A DNA stretch of 64,000 nt from RUG100 sp034927505. Lineage in GTDB: Bacteria; Bacillota; Clostridia; Peptostreptococcales; Anaerovoracaceae. The stretch lies in assembly GCA_034927505.1 (NCBI GenBank), contig JAYFPY010000011.1, positions 8,677 through 72,676 on the forward strand, read 5' to 3'. Positions within the stretch are counted from its first letter, which is position 1. Each line of letters opens with the position of its first letter. The position numbers and the translations under genes were made by a program. Below, in pieces: positions 34,543 to 43,361 of the stretch. The notes under the pieces are model-generated. The model was not told where the DNA came from. It ran no database searches and was given only the letters and a program-made list of their open reading frames with translations.

Positions 34543-34570
34543 TTGAATTCATCTCGAGATGATGTATAAT
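34543..34570 (+). promoter_or_regulatory. rpsF-ssb-rpsR promoter with palindromic spacer
   Basis: TTGAAT (34543-34548), 16-bp spacer, TATAAT (34565-34570). The spacer holds a perfect 14-bp palindrome, TCATCTCGAGATGA (34549-34562), which may be an operator or may be chance. Confidence 0.75.
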
Positions 34571-34576
34571 AATAGG

Positions 34577-34659
34577 GCGTGTAAAATCGCAGAGAAGTTT
34601 ATAACCCCTTGCGCCGGCAATGAAGCCGTCGCCATTTAGTCCACAGGGAGGTGAAAAGA
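34577..34659 (+). promoter_or_regulatory. rpsF leader, candidate S6:S18 autoregulatory RNA
   Basis: The 83-nt 5' UTR folds a hairpin GCG-C-CGGC (34611-34618) with GCCG-T-CGC (34625-34632), exposing CCG-containing segments next to the ribosome binding site. Bacterial rpsF leaders often bind the S6:S18 complex through a CCG motif. The match is by general layout only. Confidence 0.4.
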
Positions 34660-34947
34660 ATGACAAATTACGAAGTTATGTTCATAATCGATCCTACATT
34701 GGAAGACGAGAAAAAGGATGCAACAGTTGAAACTGTAAAAGGTATCATCGAAGCAAACGGAACCGTTGGAGAGGTAGACGTATGGGGCATGAGAAAACTG
34801 GCTTATCCGATCTGGAAGAAGAACGACGGATATTATGTAGTAATACAGTTCCAGGCTGAATCTCAGGCACCGAAAGAACTGGACAGAAGGCTGAAGATCT
34901 CAGATGTTATCATGAGACACATCATAGTCAATAAAGATGAAAAATAA
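34660..34947 (+). CDS. rpsF: 30S ribosomal protein S6
   Basis: 95 residues: TNYEVMFIIDPTLEDEKK, VDVWGMRKLAYPIWKKNDGYYVVIQF. Binds the central domain of 16S rRNA with S18. ATG at 34660 behind GGGAGGTGAAAAGA; the in-frame GTG at 34651 is part of the ribosome binding site. First gene of the classical rpsF-ssb-rpsR operon. Confidence 0.96.
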   Translation: MTNYEVMFIIDPTLEDEKKDATVETVKGIIEANGTVGEVDVWGMRKLAYPIWKKNDGYYVVIQFQAESQAPKELDRRLKISDVIMRHIIVNKDEK

Positions 34948-34959
34948 AGGGGGAAGATC

Positions 34960-35463
34960 ATGAATCATGTAGTACTGATAGGGAGACTTACAAGAGACCC
35001 GGAAGTCAGATATTCAAATGACAATATGGCGATAGCAAGATTTTCTATTGCTATAGACAGACCCCCGAAGAGAGACGGTACAAAGGAAGCTGATTTTCCA
35101 AGCATCGTCGTTTTCGGAAAACAGGCGGAAAGCTGCGAAAAGTATATTGCAAAAGGCAGACTCGTTGCCGTTGAAGGCAGGATACAGACAGGCAGTTACG
35201 TCAATAAAGAAGGCAATAAAGTCTATACGACGGAGGTCATTGCCAGCAGAGTAGAATTTTTGGAATGGGGCGACAGAGCCGGACAAGGCAGCGGAGCCCA
35301 GCGTTCATTCAATAATGCACAGCCTCAGCAGAGCAGCGCGCCGGCACCGGCGATGCAGTCTCAGCAGGCTTATCAGCCCGCACAGCCGGAGCAGCCGGCA
35401 CAGGGGAACGGAAGTATCCCGGCAGGCTTTGATGCCATTGATGATGACGACATACCGTTCTAA
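34960..35463 (+). CDS. ssb: single-stranded DNA-binding protein
   Basis: 167 residues. N-terminal OB fold (MNHVVLIGRLTRDPEVRY...ARFSIAIDRP), a Gln/Ala/Pro-rich flexible linker (about 110-150) and the acidic protein-interaction tip DDDDIPF. It sits between rpsF and rpsR as in most bacteria, 12 bp from rpsF. Confidence 0.96.
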   Translation: MNHVVLIGRLTRDPEVRYSNDNMAIARFSIAIDRPPKRDGTKEADFPSIVVFGKQAESCEKYIAKGRLVAVEGRIQTGSYVNKEGNKVYTTEVIASRVEFLEWGDRAGQGSGAQRSFNNAQPQQSSAPAPAMQSQQAYQPAQPEQPAQGNGSIPAGFDAIDDDDIPF

Positions 35464-35481
35464 AGGAAAGGAGAAAAAGTC

Positions 35482-35715
35482 ATGATGGACAGAAGACGTG
35501 GCGGATTCAGAAAAAAGAAAGTTTGCCAGTTTTGCACAGACAAAACAGCAACAATAGATTATAAAGACGTAGATACTTTGAAAAAGTATGTTACAGAGAG
35601 AGGAAAGATCCTCCCGAAGAGAGTCACAGGAACTTGCGCAAAGCACCAGAGAGCAGTAACTACTGCAGTGAAGAGAGCAAGAGTAGTGGCACTGCTGCCT
35701 TACACAGCAGACTGA
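35482..35715 (+). CDS. rpsR: 30S ribosomal protein S18
   Basis: 77 residues: KKVCQFC near the N-terminus, IDYKDVDTLKKYVTERGKILPKRVTGTCAKHQR. The Cys-x2-Cys and later Cys-x2-His suggest the zinc-binding form. AAAGGAGAAAAAGTC precedes two adjacent ATGs (35482, 35485). A terminator follows. Confidence 0.96.
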   Translation: MMDRRRGGFRKKKVCQFCTDKTATIDYKDVDTLKKYVTERGKILPKRVTGTCAKHQRAVTTAVKRARVVALLPYTAD

Positions 35716-35723
35716 TATGACAG

Positions 35724-35758
35724 AAAAGACCGTTTGCATACGATGCAGGCGGTTTTTT
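35724..35758 (+). terminator. rpsF-ssb-rpsR terminator
   Basis: ACCG...TGCAT-ACG-ATGCA...CGGT stem with flanking A and six T residues. Confidence 0.85.
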
Positions 35759-35797
35759 AGTTGTCGTGGGGATTTAGATGAAAATAGATAAGGAATA

Positions 35798-35806
35798 TGG
35801 TATAAT
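35798..35806 (+). promoter_or_regulatory. extended -10 promoter of yybS-gdpP-rplI-dnaB
   Basis: TGGTATAAT, an extended -10, with no good -35 box upstream. It lies 34 bp before the yybS start. Confidence 0.5.
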
Positions 35807-35840
35807 AACAGTCACGATAAAAATGATTCGAGGAGATGGC

Positions 35841-36584
35841 ATGTATTCAAATCTAATGTTGATATTGTTACTGATTTTGCCGATCCCGATGCTGATCAGA
35901 GGGCTGAAAAAGGGTGCGGGTCCATACAGGACTATCCTTGAAGGGGCTGTACTGTCCGGTGTGGGGATTGCTTTTATCTTTGTGATCGCGCAGGTTTCCG
36001 GACAGGGGATCGGAGCGGAAATAGACAATGCCATCGGCAGCATGGCAAAGGCTCTGGCAGACAACGATCAGATGACGCAGGTCATGGGTATGTCGCAAAG
36101 CAGTACGCAGGAGAGGATCGATGCGTACAAAGCTCTGTATGAAGCAAGCGCGCAGGTCCTGCCGTCGGCACTCCTCATAATGGGTCTGATAATATCGTGG
36201 ATAGAAGGAATGATACTCGGAAGAGCTATAAAAAAGGATGGAGTCCCGTTGGATCCGGTGCCTCCTTTCCGTGAATTCACTCTTCCGCGAAACACCATTT
36301 TCGGGTGGTTCATAATATACATAATATCATGGATATTGAAGGCAGCACATTTTTCGGGAGGAGAATTTCTGCTTGCCAATGTAAATATCCTATTCCAATT
36401 TACATTTGCCCTTCAGGGGATGGCTTTGGCGTTCCACTTCTCATATTTGAAGAGGATACCGAAGGTTGTTCCGGTAATAGTGGTCATAGTACTGTGGCTC
36501 ACCAGCATCGGACATCTGATCCTATTCTTTGCCGGAATACTTGATTTATTCCTGGGACTGAAAAAGAGGATAAAGGGCAGATAA
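35841..36584 (+). CDS. YybS/DUF2232 membrane protein
   Basis: 247 residues with about seven membrane helices and a C-terminal basic end. The position immediately before gdpP-rplI-dnaB is the conserved yybS location, and the general pattern (LPIPMLIRGLKKGAGPYRTILEGAVLSG) fits DUF2232. Start at 35841 behind GAGGAGATGGC; the earlier in-frame ATG at 35778 precedes the -10. The role is unknown. Confidence 0.82.
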   Translation: MYSNLMLILLLILPIPMLIRGLKKGAGPYRTILEGAVLSGVGIAFIFVIAQVSGQGIGAEIDNAIGSMAKALADNDQMTQVMGMSQSSTQERIDAYKALYEASAQVLPSALLIMGLIISWIEGMILGRAIKKDGVPLDPVPPFREFTLPRNTIFGWFIIYIISWILKAAHFSGGEFLLANVNILFQFTFALQGMALAFHFSYLKRIPKVVPVIVVIVLWLTSIGHLILFFAGILDLFLGLKKRIKGR

Positions 36585-36597
36585 CAGAGGAGAGTTT

Positions 36598-38352
36598 ATG
36601 ACAGGAAGAATCAGCGATACAGTTTTTACTGCCAGCATTCCGCTGCCTATGTGCATAGTTGACAGCAAAGGGAAGATCACAAGCGCCAGTCCGCGTATAG
36701 GAGAGGTGTTTCTTTATGACGGGATAAAAGGAGCAGACGTGTTTGCCCTGACCGGGATAAAGCATGAACAGCTGCTCATTGCCGCAAAGGAAGAAGAACT
36801 TATCATCATTTCGAGGAATGAAAAGACCTTCAAGATAACGCCGACTTTTCTCAAGGCGGACAACAAAGCGCTGGTCCTTTATTTTACGGACATTACCGAG
36901 ACAGAGAAACTGAAAAAGAAATGTGAAGAAGAGCAGCCATGTTTTGTTCTTGTCAATATAGACAACTATGATGAACTGATCAACAGTACAGAGGAAGACG
37001 ATCAGTCCGCACTTGTATCTACAATAGAAAAAGAAATCAGAGCGTGGGGCACCAGGCTCGACGCCAGTACAACAAAGCATAAAGAGCACATGTTTCTTAT
37101 TATTGCAGAAAAGGCAATGATAGAACAGGAATCGAAAAACAAATTCAATGTTCTGGACAAAGTCAGAACAATAGAGACCGAGGCAGATTTTCCGGTAACA
37201 CTGTCCATCGGCATCGGATTGGGGGGAAAGGATCCTGCACAGAGCGATAAATATGCAGACGAAGCATTGGATATCGCACTGGGAAGAGGCGGCGACCAGG
37301 CTGTCGTAAAAAACGGAAAAAAACTGTACTACTACGGCGGGAAAACCCAGACTGTCGAAAAGGGAAACAAAGGCAAATCCAGGATCATAGGGCATGCTCT
37401 GGCACGGCTTATCGAGACATCCAGCAAAGTCCTTATCATGGGCCATAGAAATCCGGACATGGATTCCTTCGGCGCGGCACTGGGCATATATCGTCTTGCA
37501 AAACCGATCAACAAAGAGACTTACATCATAGTGAACAAACACAACGAGGCTTTGGAACTGATGTACAAGACAGTAAAGGAAACCGGCGATTATAACATAA
37601 TAACCAACCGCAAAGCAGGACATCTGGCGGATGCGGGGACACTGGTCGTTGTAGTGGATACTCACAGACCCAGCATAACCGAATTCCCGGAGCTGCTGGA
37701 AAAAGTAGACAGACTGGCGGTCATAGATCATCATAGAAAAGCTGAAGAATTCATCAAGAATCCGACGCTGGCATATACAGAACCCTATGCATCATCCACG
37801 TCTGAACTGGTCACTGAGATTCTGCAGTATACCATAGAAAGAAAGGCTCTGACCAGGCTTGAGGCCGAGGCGCTGATGGCCGGAATAGCCGTCGACACCA
37901 ACAGGTTTTCCGTCAAAACGGGAGTGAGGACATTCGAGGCAGCGGCATGGCTCAGGAGAGCCGGCGCCGATATGGCCGAAGTAAAGAAATATTTCCAGGT
38001 AAACCCGGATACATTCAAATCAAGGGCAAAATGCATAGCAGCTGCCGAGTATGATGAAAACGACATGGCTTTTTCCATCTGTGAAGGGAAGAATGAAAAT
38101 GCACAGATAATCAACTCGCAGGTCGCAGACGAGCTGCTGACCGTAAGAGGTATAAGAGCCAGTTTCGTGGCGGGAATGAATGAAAACGGAAGGACGATCG
38201 TAAGCGCCAGATCCATAGGAGATCTGAACGTGCAGATAATCATGGAGCGATTCAACGGCGGAGGCCATATGAATACCGCAGGGGCACAGATGGATCTGAG
38301 CCCTGAGCAAGCTATAGAAGAAGTTAAAAAAATATTGGAGAAAACAAAATGA
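36598..38352 (+). CDS. gdpP: GdpP-type c-di-AMP phosphodiesterase lacking membrane helices
   Basis: 584 residues. Domains: PAS-like (about 1-105), degenerate GGDEF (about 110-245, GRGGDQAVV in place of GGDEF), DHH (about 265-420) with MGHRNPDMDSFGAALG, VVDTHRPS and VIDHHRK, and DHHA1 ending GGGHMNTAGAQ. It hydrolyses c-di-AMP (and pApA in some). The two N-terminal membrane helices of the family, about 60-75 residues, are absent. The yybS stop lies 13 bp upstream and the ATG is behind AGAGGAGAGTTT, so the short form is real and probably soluble. The stop overlaps rplI (ATGA). Confidence 0.9.
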   Translation: MTGRISDTVFTASIPLPMCIVDSKGKITSASPRIGEVFLYDGIKGADVFALTGIKHEQLLIAAKEEELIIISRNEKTFKITPTFLKADNKALVLYFTDITETEKLKKKCEEEQPCFVLVNIDNYDELINSTEEDDQSALVSTIEKEIRAWGTRLDASTTKHKEHMFLIIAEKAMIEQESKNKFNVLDKVRTIETEADFPVTLSIGIGLGGKDPAQSDKYADEALDIALGRGGDQAVVKNGKKLYYYGGKTQTVEKGNKGKSRIIGHALARLIETSSKVLIMGHRNPDMDSFGAALGIYRLAKPINKETYIIVNKHNEALELMYKTVKETGDYNIITNRKAGHLADAGTLVVVVDTHRPSITEFPELLEKVDRLAVIDHHRKAEEFIKNPTLAYTEPYASSTSELVTEILQYTIERKALTRLEAEALMAGIAVDTNRFSVKTGVRTFEAAAWLRRAGADMAEVKKYFQVNPDTFKSRAKCIAAAEYDENDMAFSICEGKNENAQIINSQVADELLTVRGIRASFVAGMNENGRTIVSARSIGDLNVQIIMERFNGGGHMNTAGAQMDLSPEQAIEEVKKILEKTK

Positions 38353-38792
38353 AAGTAATACTTACACAAGATGTAAAAGGCAGCGGAAAGACCGGAGATG
38401 TAGTAAAAGTCAGCGACGGATACGCCCGCAATATGCTTATCCCCAGAGGGATGGCCAAGGAGGCCACAAAGGCGAACATGAAGGCTCTCGACAGGAAAAA
38501 TGCAGCTGAAGATGCAGCTCAGGCCGAGGCAAAAGGAAAAGCTCAGGCTATATGCGATCAGCTGAACAAAGCCACTGTAAGGATCAAGACCAAAGGCGGA
38601 GAAGGCGGCAGACTGTTCGGATCGATCACCAGCAAAGACATTGCCGAAGCTGCGGAAAAACAGTGCGCGGTAAAGATAGACAAAAAAAAGATACAGCTGG
38701 ACAGCCCGATAAAGGAAACGGGGCTGGTGACAGTACCTGTAAAACTGTATGCAGGGATAACCGCGGAATTGAAAGTGGAGATATCTGTATAA
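38349..38792 (+). CDS. rplI: 50S ribosomal protein L9
   Basis: 147 residues: MKVILTQDVKGSGKTGDVVKVSDGYARNMLIPRGMA, the L9 signature, then the long connecting helix and the C-terminal domain (GGEGGRLFGSITSKDIAEA). ATGA overlap with gdpP. The gdpP-rplI-dnaB order is standard. Confidence 0.96.
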   Translation: MKVILTQDVKGSGKTGDVVKVSDGYARNMLIPRGMAKEATKANMKALDRKNAAEDAAQAEAKGKAQAICDQLNKATVRIKTKGGEGGRLFGSITSKDIAEAAEKQCAVKIDKKKIQLDSPIKETGLVTVPVKLYAGITAELKVEISV

Positions 38793-38810
38793 TATACAAG
38801 GGGAAAAGAT

Positions 38811-40148
38811 ATGACTGAAATGGAAAGGATCCCGCCTCACAACGGGTCGGCGGAGATATCGGTGCTGGGTGCAGCAATGCTGGACAAGGATGCGCTCTAC
38901 GATGTGGCTGAAAAAGTCTCATCGGAAGATTTCTACGATCCTAACAACAAGGAAATATTCGACGCCATAATGGAGCTTCATAAAAAGAACAGCCCTGTTG
39001 ACATACTGACAGTATGCGAGGAACTGAAAAAACGAAATGCTCTTGAAATGGTTGGAGGAAGAGGCTATGTAGCTTCTCTTTCTTCCGATGTTCCAACTAC
39101 TGCCAATGCGGGGGAATACGCAAAGATAGTTGCGGAAAAATCGGAAATGCGAAAGCTGATATCGACGGCAGGCGAGATCATGGAAAAGAGTTATGCCGAC
39201 TCCATAGATGCAGGAAAAGTCCTGGATTATGCAGAGCAGCAGATATTCGAGATTGCCCAGGGCAGGCAGAACAAAAATGTTGTCCATTTGAAGGACATCC
39301 TGCTGGACAATATGAACGCCATCAGTGAAAGAGCAAAAAATAAGGGAGCTCTGACCGGTGTTACGACAGGATTCCTTGATCTTGACTCTATGACTTCAGG
39401 ATTGCAGAAATCGGACATGGTGATCGTAGCGGCAAGACCTTCAATGGGAAAGACTGCGTTTGCACTGTGCATGGCAAGGAATGCGGCAATCAAAGGAAAC
39501 AAGGTACTGATATTCAGTTTGGAAATGAGCAGCGACCAGCTGTCCCAGAGGCTTATCGCCATGGAAGCCGGCGTGGATGCGCAGAAACTGCGAAACGGCG
39601 ATCTTGACAACAAGGATTGGAACAAGATAACAACGACGATAGACAGACTGGGAGAGGCGGATATCAGCATTGATGATACGCCGGGACTTTCTCTCATGGA
39701 AATGAAAAACAAGTGCAGGAGACTCAAAGCTGAAAAAGGGCTGGATCTGGTAGTGATAGACTATCTCCAGCTGATGGAATTCCAGGGACGGGCCGACAGC
39801 AGGCAGCAGGAGATATCCAGTCTTTCAAGAGGTCTGAAGCAGCTGGCAAGAGAAGTGGAATGCCCGGTGGTAGTACTGTCGCAGCTTTCCCGAGCCACTG
39901 AAACAAGAACCGACCACAGGCCGATACTGTCGGACCTGCGTGAATCGGGAGCCATAGAACAGGACGCCGATGTTGTACTGTTCCTGTACAGGGACGAGGT
40001 GTACAATGATGAGACGGATGCGCCGGGCGAGTGCGAAGTCCATGTGGCAAAACAGAGGAATGGCCCGATAGGCAGGGTGGACCTGCTGTGGCAGAGCACA
40101 TATACTAAATTTGTAAACAAAAATTTCGGAGGAGGACCGACGCCATGA
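38811..40148 (+). CDS. dnaB: replicative DNA helicase
   Basis: 445-residue hexameric RecA-fold helicase (called DnaC in Bacillus). N-terminal domain PPHNGSAEISVLGAAMLD, Walker A ARPSMGKTAFALCMA (about 204-218), Walker B LDLVVIDYLQLM, and the arginine-finger region near the C-terminus (LSDLRESGAIEQDADVVLFLYRDE). It ends with an ATGA overlap into a small DUF1858 gene. Confidence 0.96.
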   Translation: MTEMERIPPHNGSAEISVLGAAMLDKDALYDVAEKVSSEDFYDPNNKEIFDAIMELHKKNSPVDILTVCEELKKRNALEMVGGRGYVASLSSDVPTTANAGEYAKIVAEKSEMRKLISTAGEIMEKSYADSIDAGKVLDYAEQQIFEIAQGRQNKNVVHLKDILLDNMNAISERAKNKGALTGVTTGFLDLDSMTSGLQKSDMVIVAARPSMGKTAFALCMARNAAIKGNKVLIFSLEMSSDQLSQRLIAMEAGVDAQKLRNGDLDNKDWNKITTTIDRLGEADISIDDTPGLSLMEMKNKCRRLKAEKGLDLVVIDYLQLMEFQGRADSRQQEISSLSRGLKQLAREVECPVVVLSQLSRATETRTDHRPILSDLRESGAIEQDADVVLFLYRDEVYNDETDAPGECEVHVAKQRNGPIGRVDLLWQSTYTKFVNKNFGGGPTP

Positions 40149-40345
40149 AAATAACAGCGGACATGAACGTATACGAAGTACTGGATAAATTTCCGGATCT
40201 TGAAGATGTTTTCGCAGCCCACGGCCTTACCTGTGTAGGTTGTCCGGGCTCCAGCATGGAGAATATAGAAGAAGCAGCAGAAGGGCACGGCGTGGATCTG
40301 CAGTCGCTGCTTTCAGATCTGAATGATTTTCTGGGACGGCAGTAA
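40145..40345 (+). CDS. DUF1858 redox-disulfide protein
   Basis: 66 residues. Pattern MNVYEVLDKFPDLEDVFAAHGLTCVGCPGSS, with the C-x2-C of the hybrid-cluster-associated disulfide family. Members are small cytoplasmic proteins linked to anaerobic redox metabolism. Here it is coupled to dnaB by ATGA overlap, and dnaD starts at the base after its stop, so it sits inside a replication operon. The reason is unknown. Confidence 0.88.
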   Translation: MKITADMNVYEVLDKFPDLEDVFAAHGLTCVGCPGSSMENIEEAAEGHGVDLQSLLSDLNDFLGRQ

Positions 40346-41587
40346 ATGAGATTTATCAGCGAACAGAAAAGTACAGAATATCTTTTCAACACATCTGTTG
40401 AAAATATTTTCATAAACGAGTATATGCCTATGGCACCGGAAGGATATGTCAAGGTGTTTTTGCTTGCCAGAATGTATATGGATTCAGGGAATGAAACAGA
40501 TATAGAAGAAATGGGCAAGACTCTTTCCATGACTGTTGAGAATGTTGAAAAGGCATTGATATACTGGGCAAAGCAGGGGTTGATCACCAGAAATCCCGGG
40601 GGCATTGAGTTTATCTCTCTCAAAGAAAAGCTGTATGGAAAGACGAAGAGCAAAGAGAGGGTATCATCCAAGGGCAAAGAACTTTTGGACAACACCAGGC
40701 TGAAGGAGCTGTTCGATCAGCTGCAGAAGATCACGGGAACAGTATTTACCGGGAGCGATATCAATGAAGTGGCTTCCTGGGTAGATGAGATCAAAGCCAC
40801 CCGGGAAGTTATTTTGGGGGCTGCCGGGTACTGCAAAGAACGAAACAAAACAAATATCAGGTATATAGGCTCTGTGGTAAAAGACTGGACAGGCAAGGGC
40901 CTTGCCACCGGCGAAGATGTGGAAAACCATCTGGAGGACGCCGACAGGAGACATTATGTCTTCAGGCGCGTCATGCGTGCGCTGGGATTCAACAGGAACG
41001 CCACAGAAGAGGAACGCAGGATCATCACAGAATGGCTGGATGATCTGGGCTGCTCCATGGATGAGATACTGACGGCATGCAGGAAGACCAGCGGGATCTC
41101 AAATCCAAACATCAATTACATCAACGCCGTCCTGAGAGGGAACCGGGGACTTAAGGAAGACAAAAAAGAAGTCAGCAAAGCTGTTGTGCAGCAGTACTAC
41201 GGCGAATTGCGCAAAGAGGCAGAGAGCGCTGCCAGGGAGAGAAAAACCGAAGTCATTTCAAATATACCTCGCATAGGTCAGATAGAAAAAGACATGATAG
41301 ACTGCAGCAGCAGGCTCACTCAGGTCATGATCGCCGGAGGGACAGACAAACTCAGCCGGATAGATAGTCTCAAGGTAAAAATCGCAGCCCTTGAAGATGA
41401 AAAAACAAGAGTGCTGACAGAAAACAATATCCCTGTCGATTACATGGATGTCCGTTACAAGTGCAGCAAATGCGGCGACACGGGAACGACAGAGGCCGGA
41501 GCCAAATGCGAGTGCTGGCTCACAAGGAGCAAAGAGGCACAGGAGTGGTACCGGGCCGAGCACAGTAAAGCCGGCAGCAGAGGCTGA
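40346..41587 (+). CDS. DnaD-type primosome protein fused to helicase-loader N-terminal module
   Basis: 413 residues. A winged-helix N-terminus (about 1-95, IEEMGKTLSMTVENVEKALIYW), two DnaD/DnaB_2 modules (about 115-195 with YIGSVVKDW, and about 205-270 with NINYINAVLRG), and a helical C-terminal part. That part (about 280-413: REAESAARERKTEVISNIP) ends in a Zn-type C-x2-C-x11-C-x-C (Cys373, 376, 388, 390; YKCSKCGDTG). The last region matches the start of DnaI/DnaC-type loaders, but the AAA+ ATPase that should follow is missing. No ATPase gene is next to it. The start follows the previous stop directly. Confidence 0.82.
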   Translation: MRFISEQKSTEYLFNTSVENIFINEYMPMAPEGYVKVFLLARMYMDSGNETDIEEMGKTLSMTVENVEKALIYWAKQGLITRNPGGIEFISLKEKLYGKTKSKERVSSKGKELLDNTRLKELFDQLQKITGTVFTGSDINEVASWVDEIKATREVILGAAGYCKERNKTNIRYIGSVVKDWTGKGLATGEDVENHLEDADRRHYVFRRVMRALGFNRNATEEERRIITEWLDDLGCSMDEILTACRKTSGISNPNINYINAVLRGNRGLKEDKKEVSKAVVQQYYGELRKEAESAARERKTEVISNIPRIGQIEKDMIDCSSRLTQVMIAGGTDKLSRIDSLKVKIAALEDEKTRVLTENNIPVDYMDVRYKCSKCGDTGTTEAGAKCECWLTRSKEAQEWYRAEHSKAGSRG

Positions 41588-41656
41588 TGTTTCAAGTTTT
41601 ATTTTAGCTGGGTATATGATATAATCTTTGATAAGTATTTAGAAAAGAGGGAACCT

Positions 41657-42343
41657 ATGGCTAAAATATTACTGGTTGAGGATGATGTGGATATCATCGA
41701 GAATTTGTCTGCTCTTCTTGAAGGAGAAGGCTTTCAGGTAATGACTGCCGAAACACAGCAGGCAGCCATCGAACTCATATCGAACAATCGCGTAGATCTG
41801 GCGCTTCTTGACATTTCACTGCCGGACGGCAGCGGATATGCAGTCTGTTCAGCAATAAAAGCAAATTTCGAAACAAATAAAAACAAAGAAACGCCGGTGG
41901 TATTCATCACGGCTTACGACGATGAGGCGAGTGCGGTAGCCAGCCTTGACATGGGTGCCGATGATTACATCACCAAGCCTTTCCGCCCCAGAGAACTGGT
42001 GTCCAGGATAAGAAATATCCTGCGTCGCAAAGGCAATACAAAAGCCATATTCGAAGTGGACAACATCAAAGTGGATTCTCTGAAAGGGACCGTCTACAAA
42101 GATGATGAAGAAATATTCCTGTCGGTGCTGGAGTACAGGCTGCTTTTGGTATTTTTCAATAATCAGGGCATAGTGCTTTCCAGAGACAAACTGCTGGATG
42201 AGATCTGGGATATAGCCGGAGAGTACGTCTATGACAATACTTTGACTGTATATATCAAAAGACTGCGTGAAAAGATCGAAAAGGATCCGCAGAACCCGGT
42301 GATAATAAAGACAGTCAGGGGAATGGGATACAAGGTAGGATAA
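41657..42343 (+). CDS. OmpR family response regulator
   Basis: 228 residues. Receiver domain with Asp9, Asp10 and phospho-acceptor Asp52 (LALLDISLPDG) and Lys in DDYITKPFRP, then a winged-helix DNA-binding domain (VLSRDKLLDEIWDIAGEYVYDNTLTVYIKRLREKIE). AGAGGGAACCT precedes the ATG. The kinase starts one base after its stop. Confidence 0.95.
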   Translation: MAKILLVEDDVDIIENLSALLEGEGFQVMTAETQQAAIELISNNRVDLALLDISLPDGSGYAVCSAIKANFETNKNKETPVVFITAYDDEASAVASLDMGADDYITKPFRPRELVSRIRNILRRKGNTKAIFEVDNIKVDSLKGTVYKDDEEIFLSVLEYRLLLVFFNNQGIVLSRDKLLDEIWDIAGEYVYDNTLTVYIKRLREKIEKDPQNPVIIKTVRGMGYKVG

Positions 42344-42344
42344 T

Positions 42345-43361
42345 ATGGGATTTTTCAGAAACCCGGAAATCAGGAATGCGTTGATCATTGCCGTTGCCCT
42401 GACAGCAGTTTTTTCTGCCGCCGGGTTTTTGGTAAATATTTCGGCGGGCAGCCTGGTCCTTGCACTGGGACTGTCTTTGTGTATCATATTCACAAGGGCA
42501 ACTAAAAAAAGATATGATTATATCTCACGCCTGTCGGAAACAATAGACGGGATACTGCACAACGAAGAGGTGGCCATCCTCAATGACAATAGGGAAGGCG
42601 AACTGGCCATTCTGGAAAGCGAAGTCCACAAGATGACAATAAAGCTCAGGGAACAGGCCTTCGCTCTTCAGAAGGAAAAGATATATCTTACAGATTCTAT
42701 AGCTGATATTTCGCATCAGCTTCGTACCCCGCTGACAACTATCAATATTGTCATGTCTTTCCTGCAGAAAGATGATCTGGATGACAGAGAACGAAAAAAG
42801 CATTTAAAAAGTATTAATCAGAACCTTGCGCGGATAGACTGGCTAATATCTTCTCTTCTGAAAATGTCGAAAATCGATGCCGGCACTGCGGATTTCAAAA
42901 GAGAAAAAGTAAGGCTGTCGGACGTCGTCGACAAGGCAGCAGGTCCTCTTCTGATCCCTATGGAGCTGCGGGAGCAGGTGTTCGAATACAGTTCGAAGGG
43001 TGAAGAGTCCTTTGAAGGAGATATCAACTGGACACAGGAGGCTGTCGGGAACATAATAAAAAACTGCATGGAGCATACTCCCCGGGGAGGGCACATCCGT
43101 GTCTGCGGTTCGGAAAACGATTTGTATACGCAGCTGGTGGTGCAGGATAACGGGTCCGGTATATCAAAGAAAGATATGCCTCATTTGTTTGAGAGGTTTT
43201 ACAGCGGTTCTGATTCATCTGAGAGCAGCGTGGGGATAGGCCTTGCTATGGCCAGGATGATCCTGATGGAGCAGAACGGAACTGTCAAAGCGGAGAATGA
43301 CCCCGATGGAGGAGCAAAATTCACCATCAAATTATACAAGAAAGAAAAATTACTAAAATAA
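42345..43361 (+). CDS. sensor histidine kinase, intramembrane-sensing type
   Basis: 338 residues. Two membrane helices (about 11-29 and 35-50) with a loop of only a few residues. Short linker, HisKA with His124 (ISHQLRTPL), and HATPase with NIIKNCMEHTP, DNGSGI and GIGLAMARMI. The very short sensor loop is typical of BceS-like kinases, which sense through an ABC transporter rather than a ligand. An FtsX-type transporter lies 2 kb downstream, after two other genes. Confidence 0.92.
   Translation: MGFFRNPEIRNALIIAVALTAVFSAAGFLVNISAGSLVLALGLSLCIIFTRATKKRYDYISRLSETIDGILHNEEVAILNDNREGELAILESEVHKMTIKLREQAFALQKEKIYLTDSIADISHQLRTPLTTINIVMSFLQKDDLDDRERKKHLKSINQNLARIDWLISSLLKMSKIDAGTADFKREKVRLSDVVDKAAGPLLIPMELREQVFEYSSKGEESFEGDINWTQEAVGNIIKNCMEHTPRGGHIRVCGSENDLYTQLVVQDNGSGISKKDMPHLFERFYSGSDSSESSVGIGLAMARMILMEQNGTVKAENDPDGGAKFTIKLYKKEKLLK

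Noticed and set aside
36499..37734. 411-codon minus-strand open frame opposite gdpP
   Set aside because: Antisense of the PAS/GGDEF/DHH coding sequence; composition and lack of start signal speak against coding.
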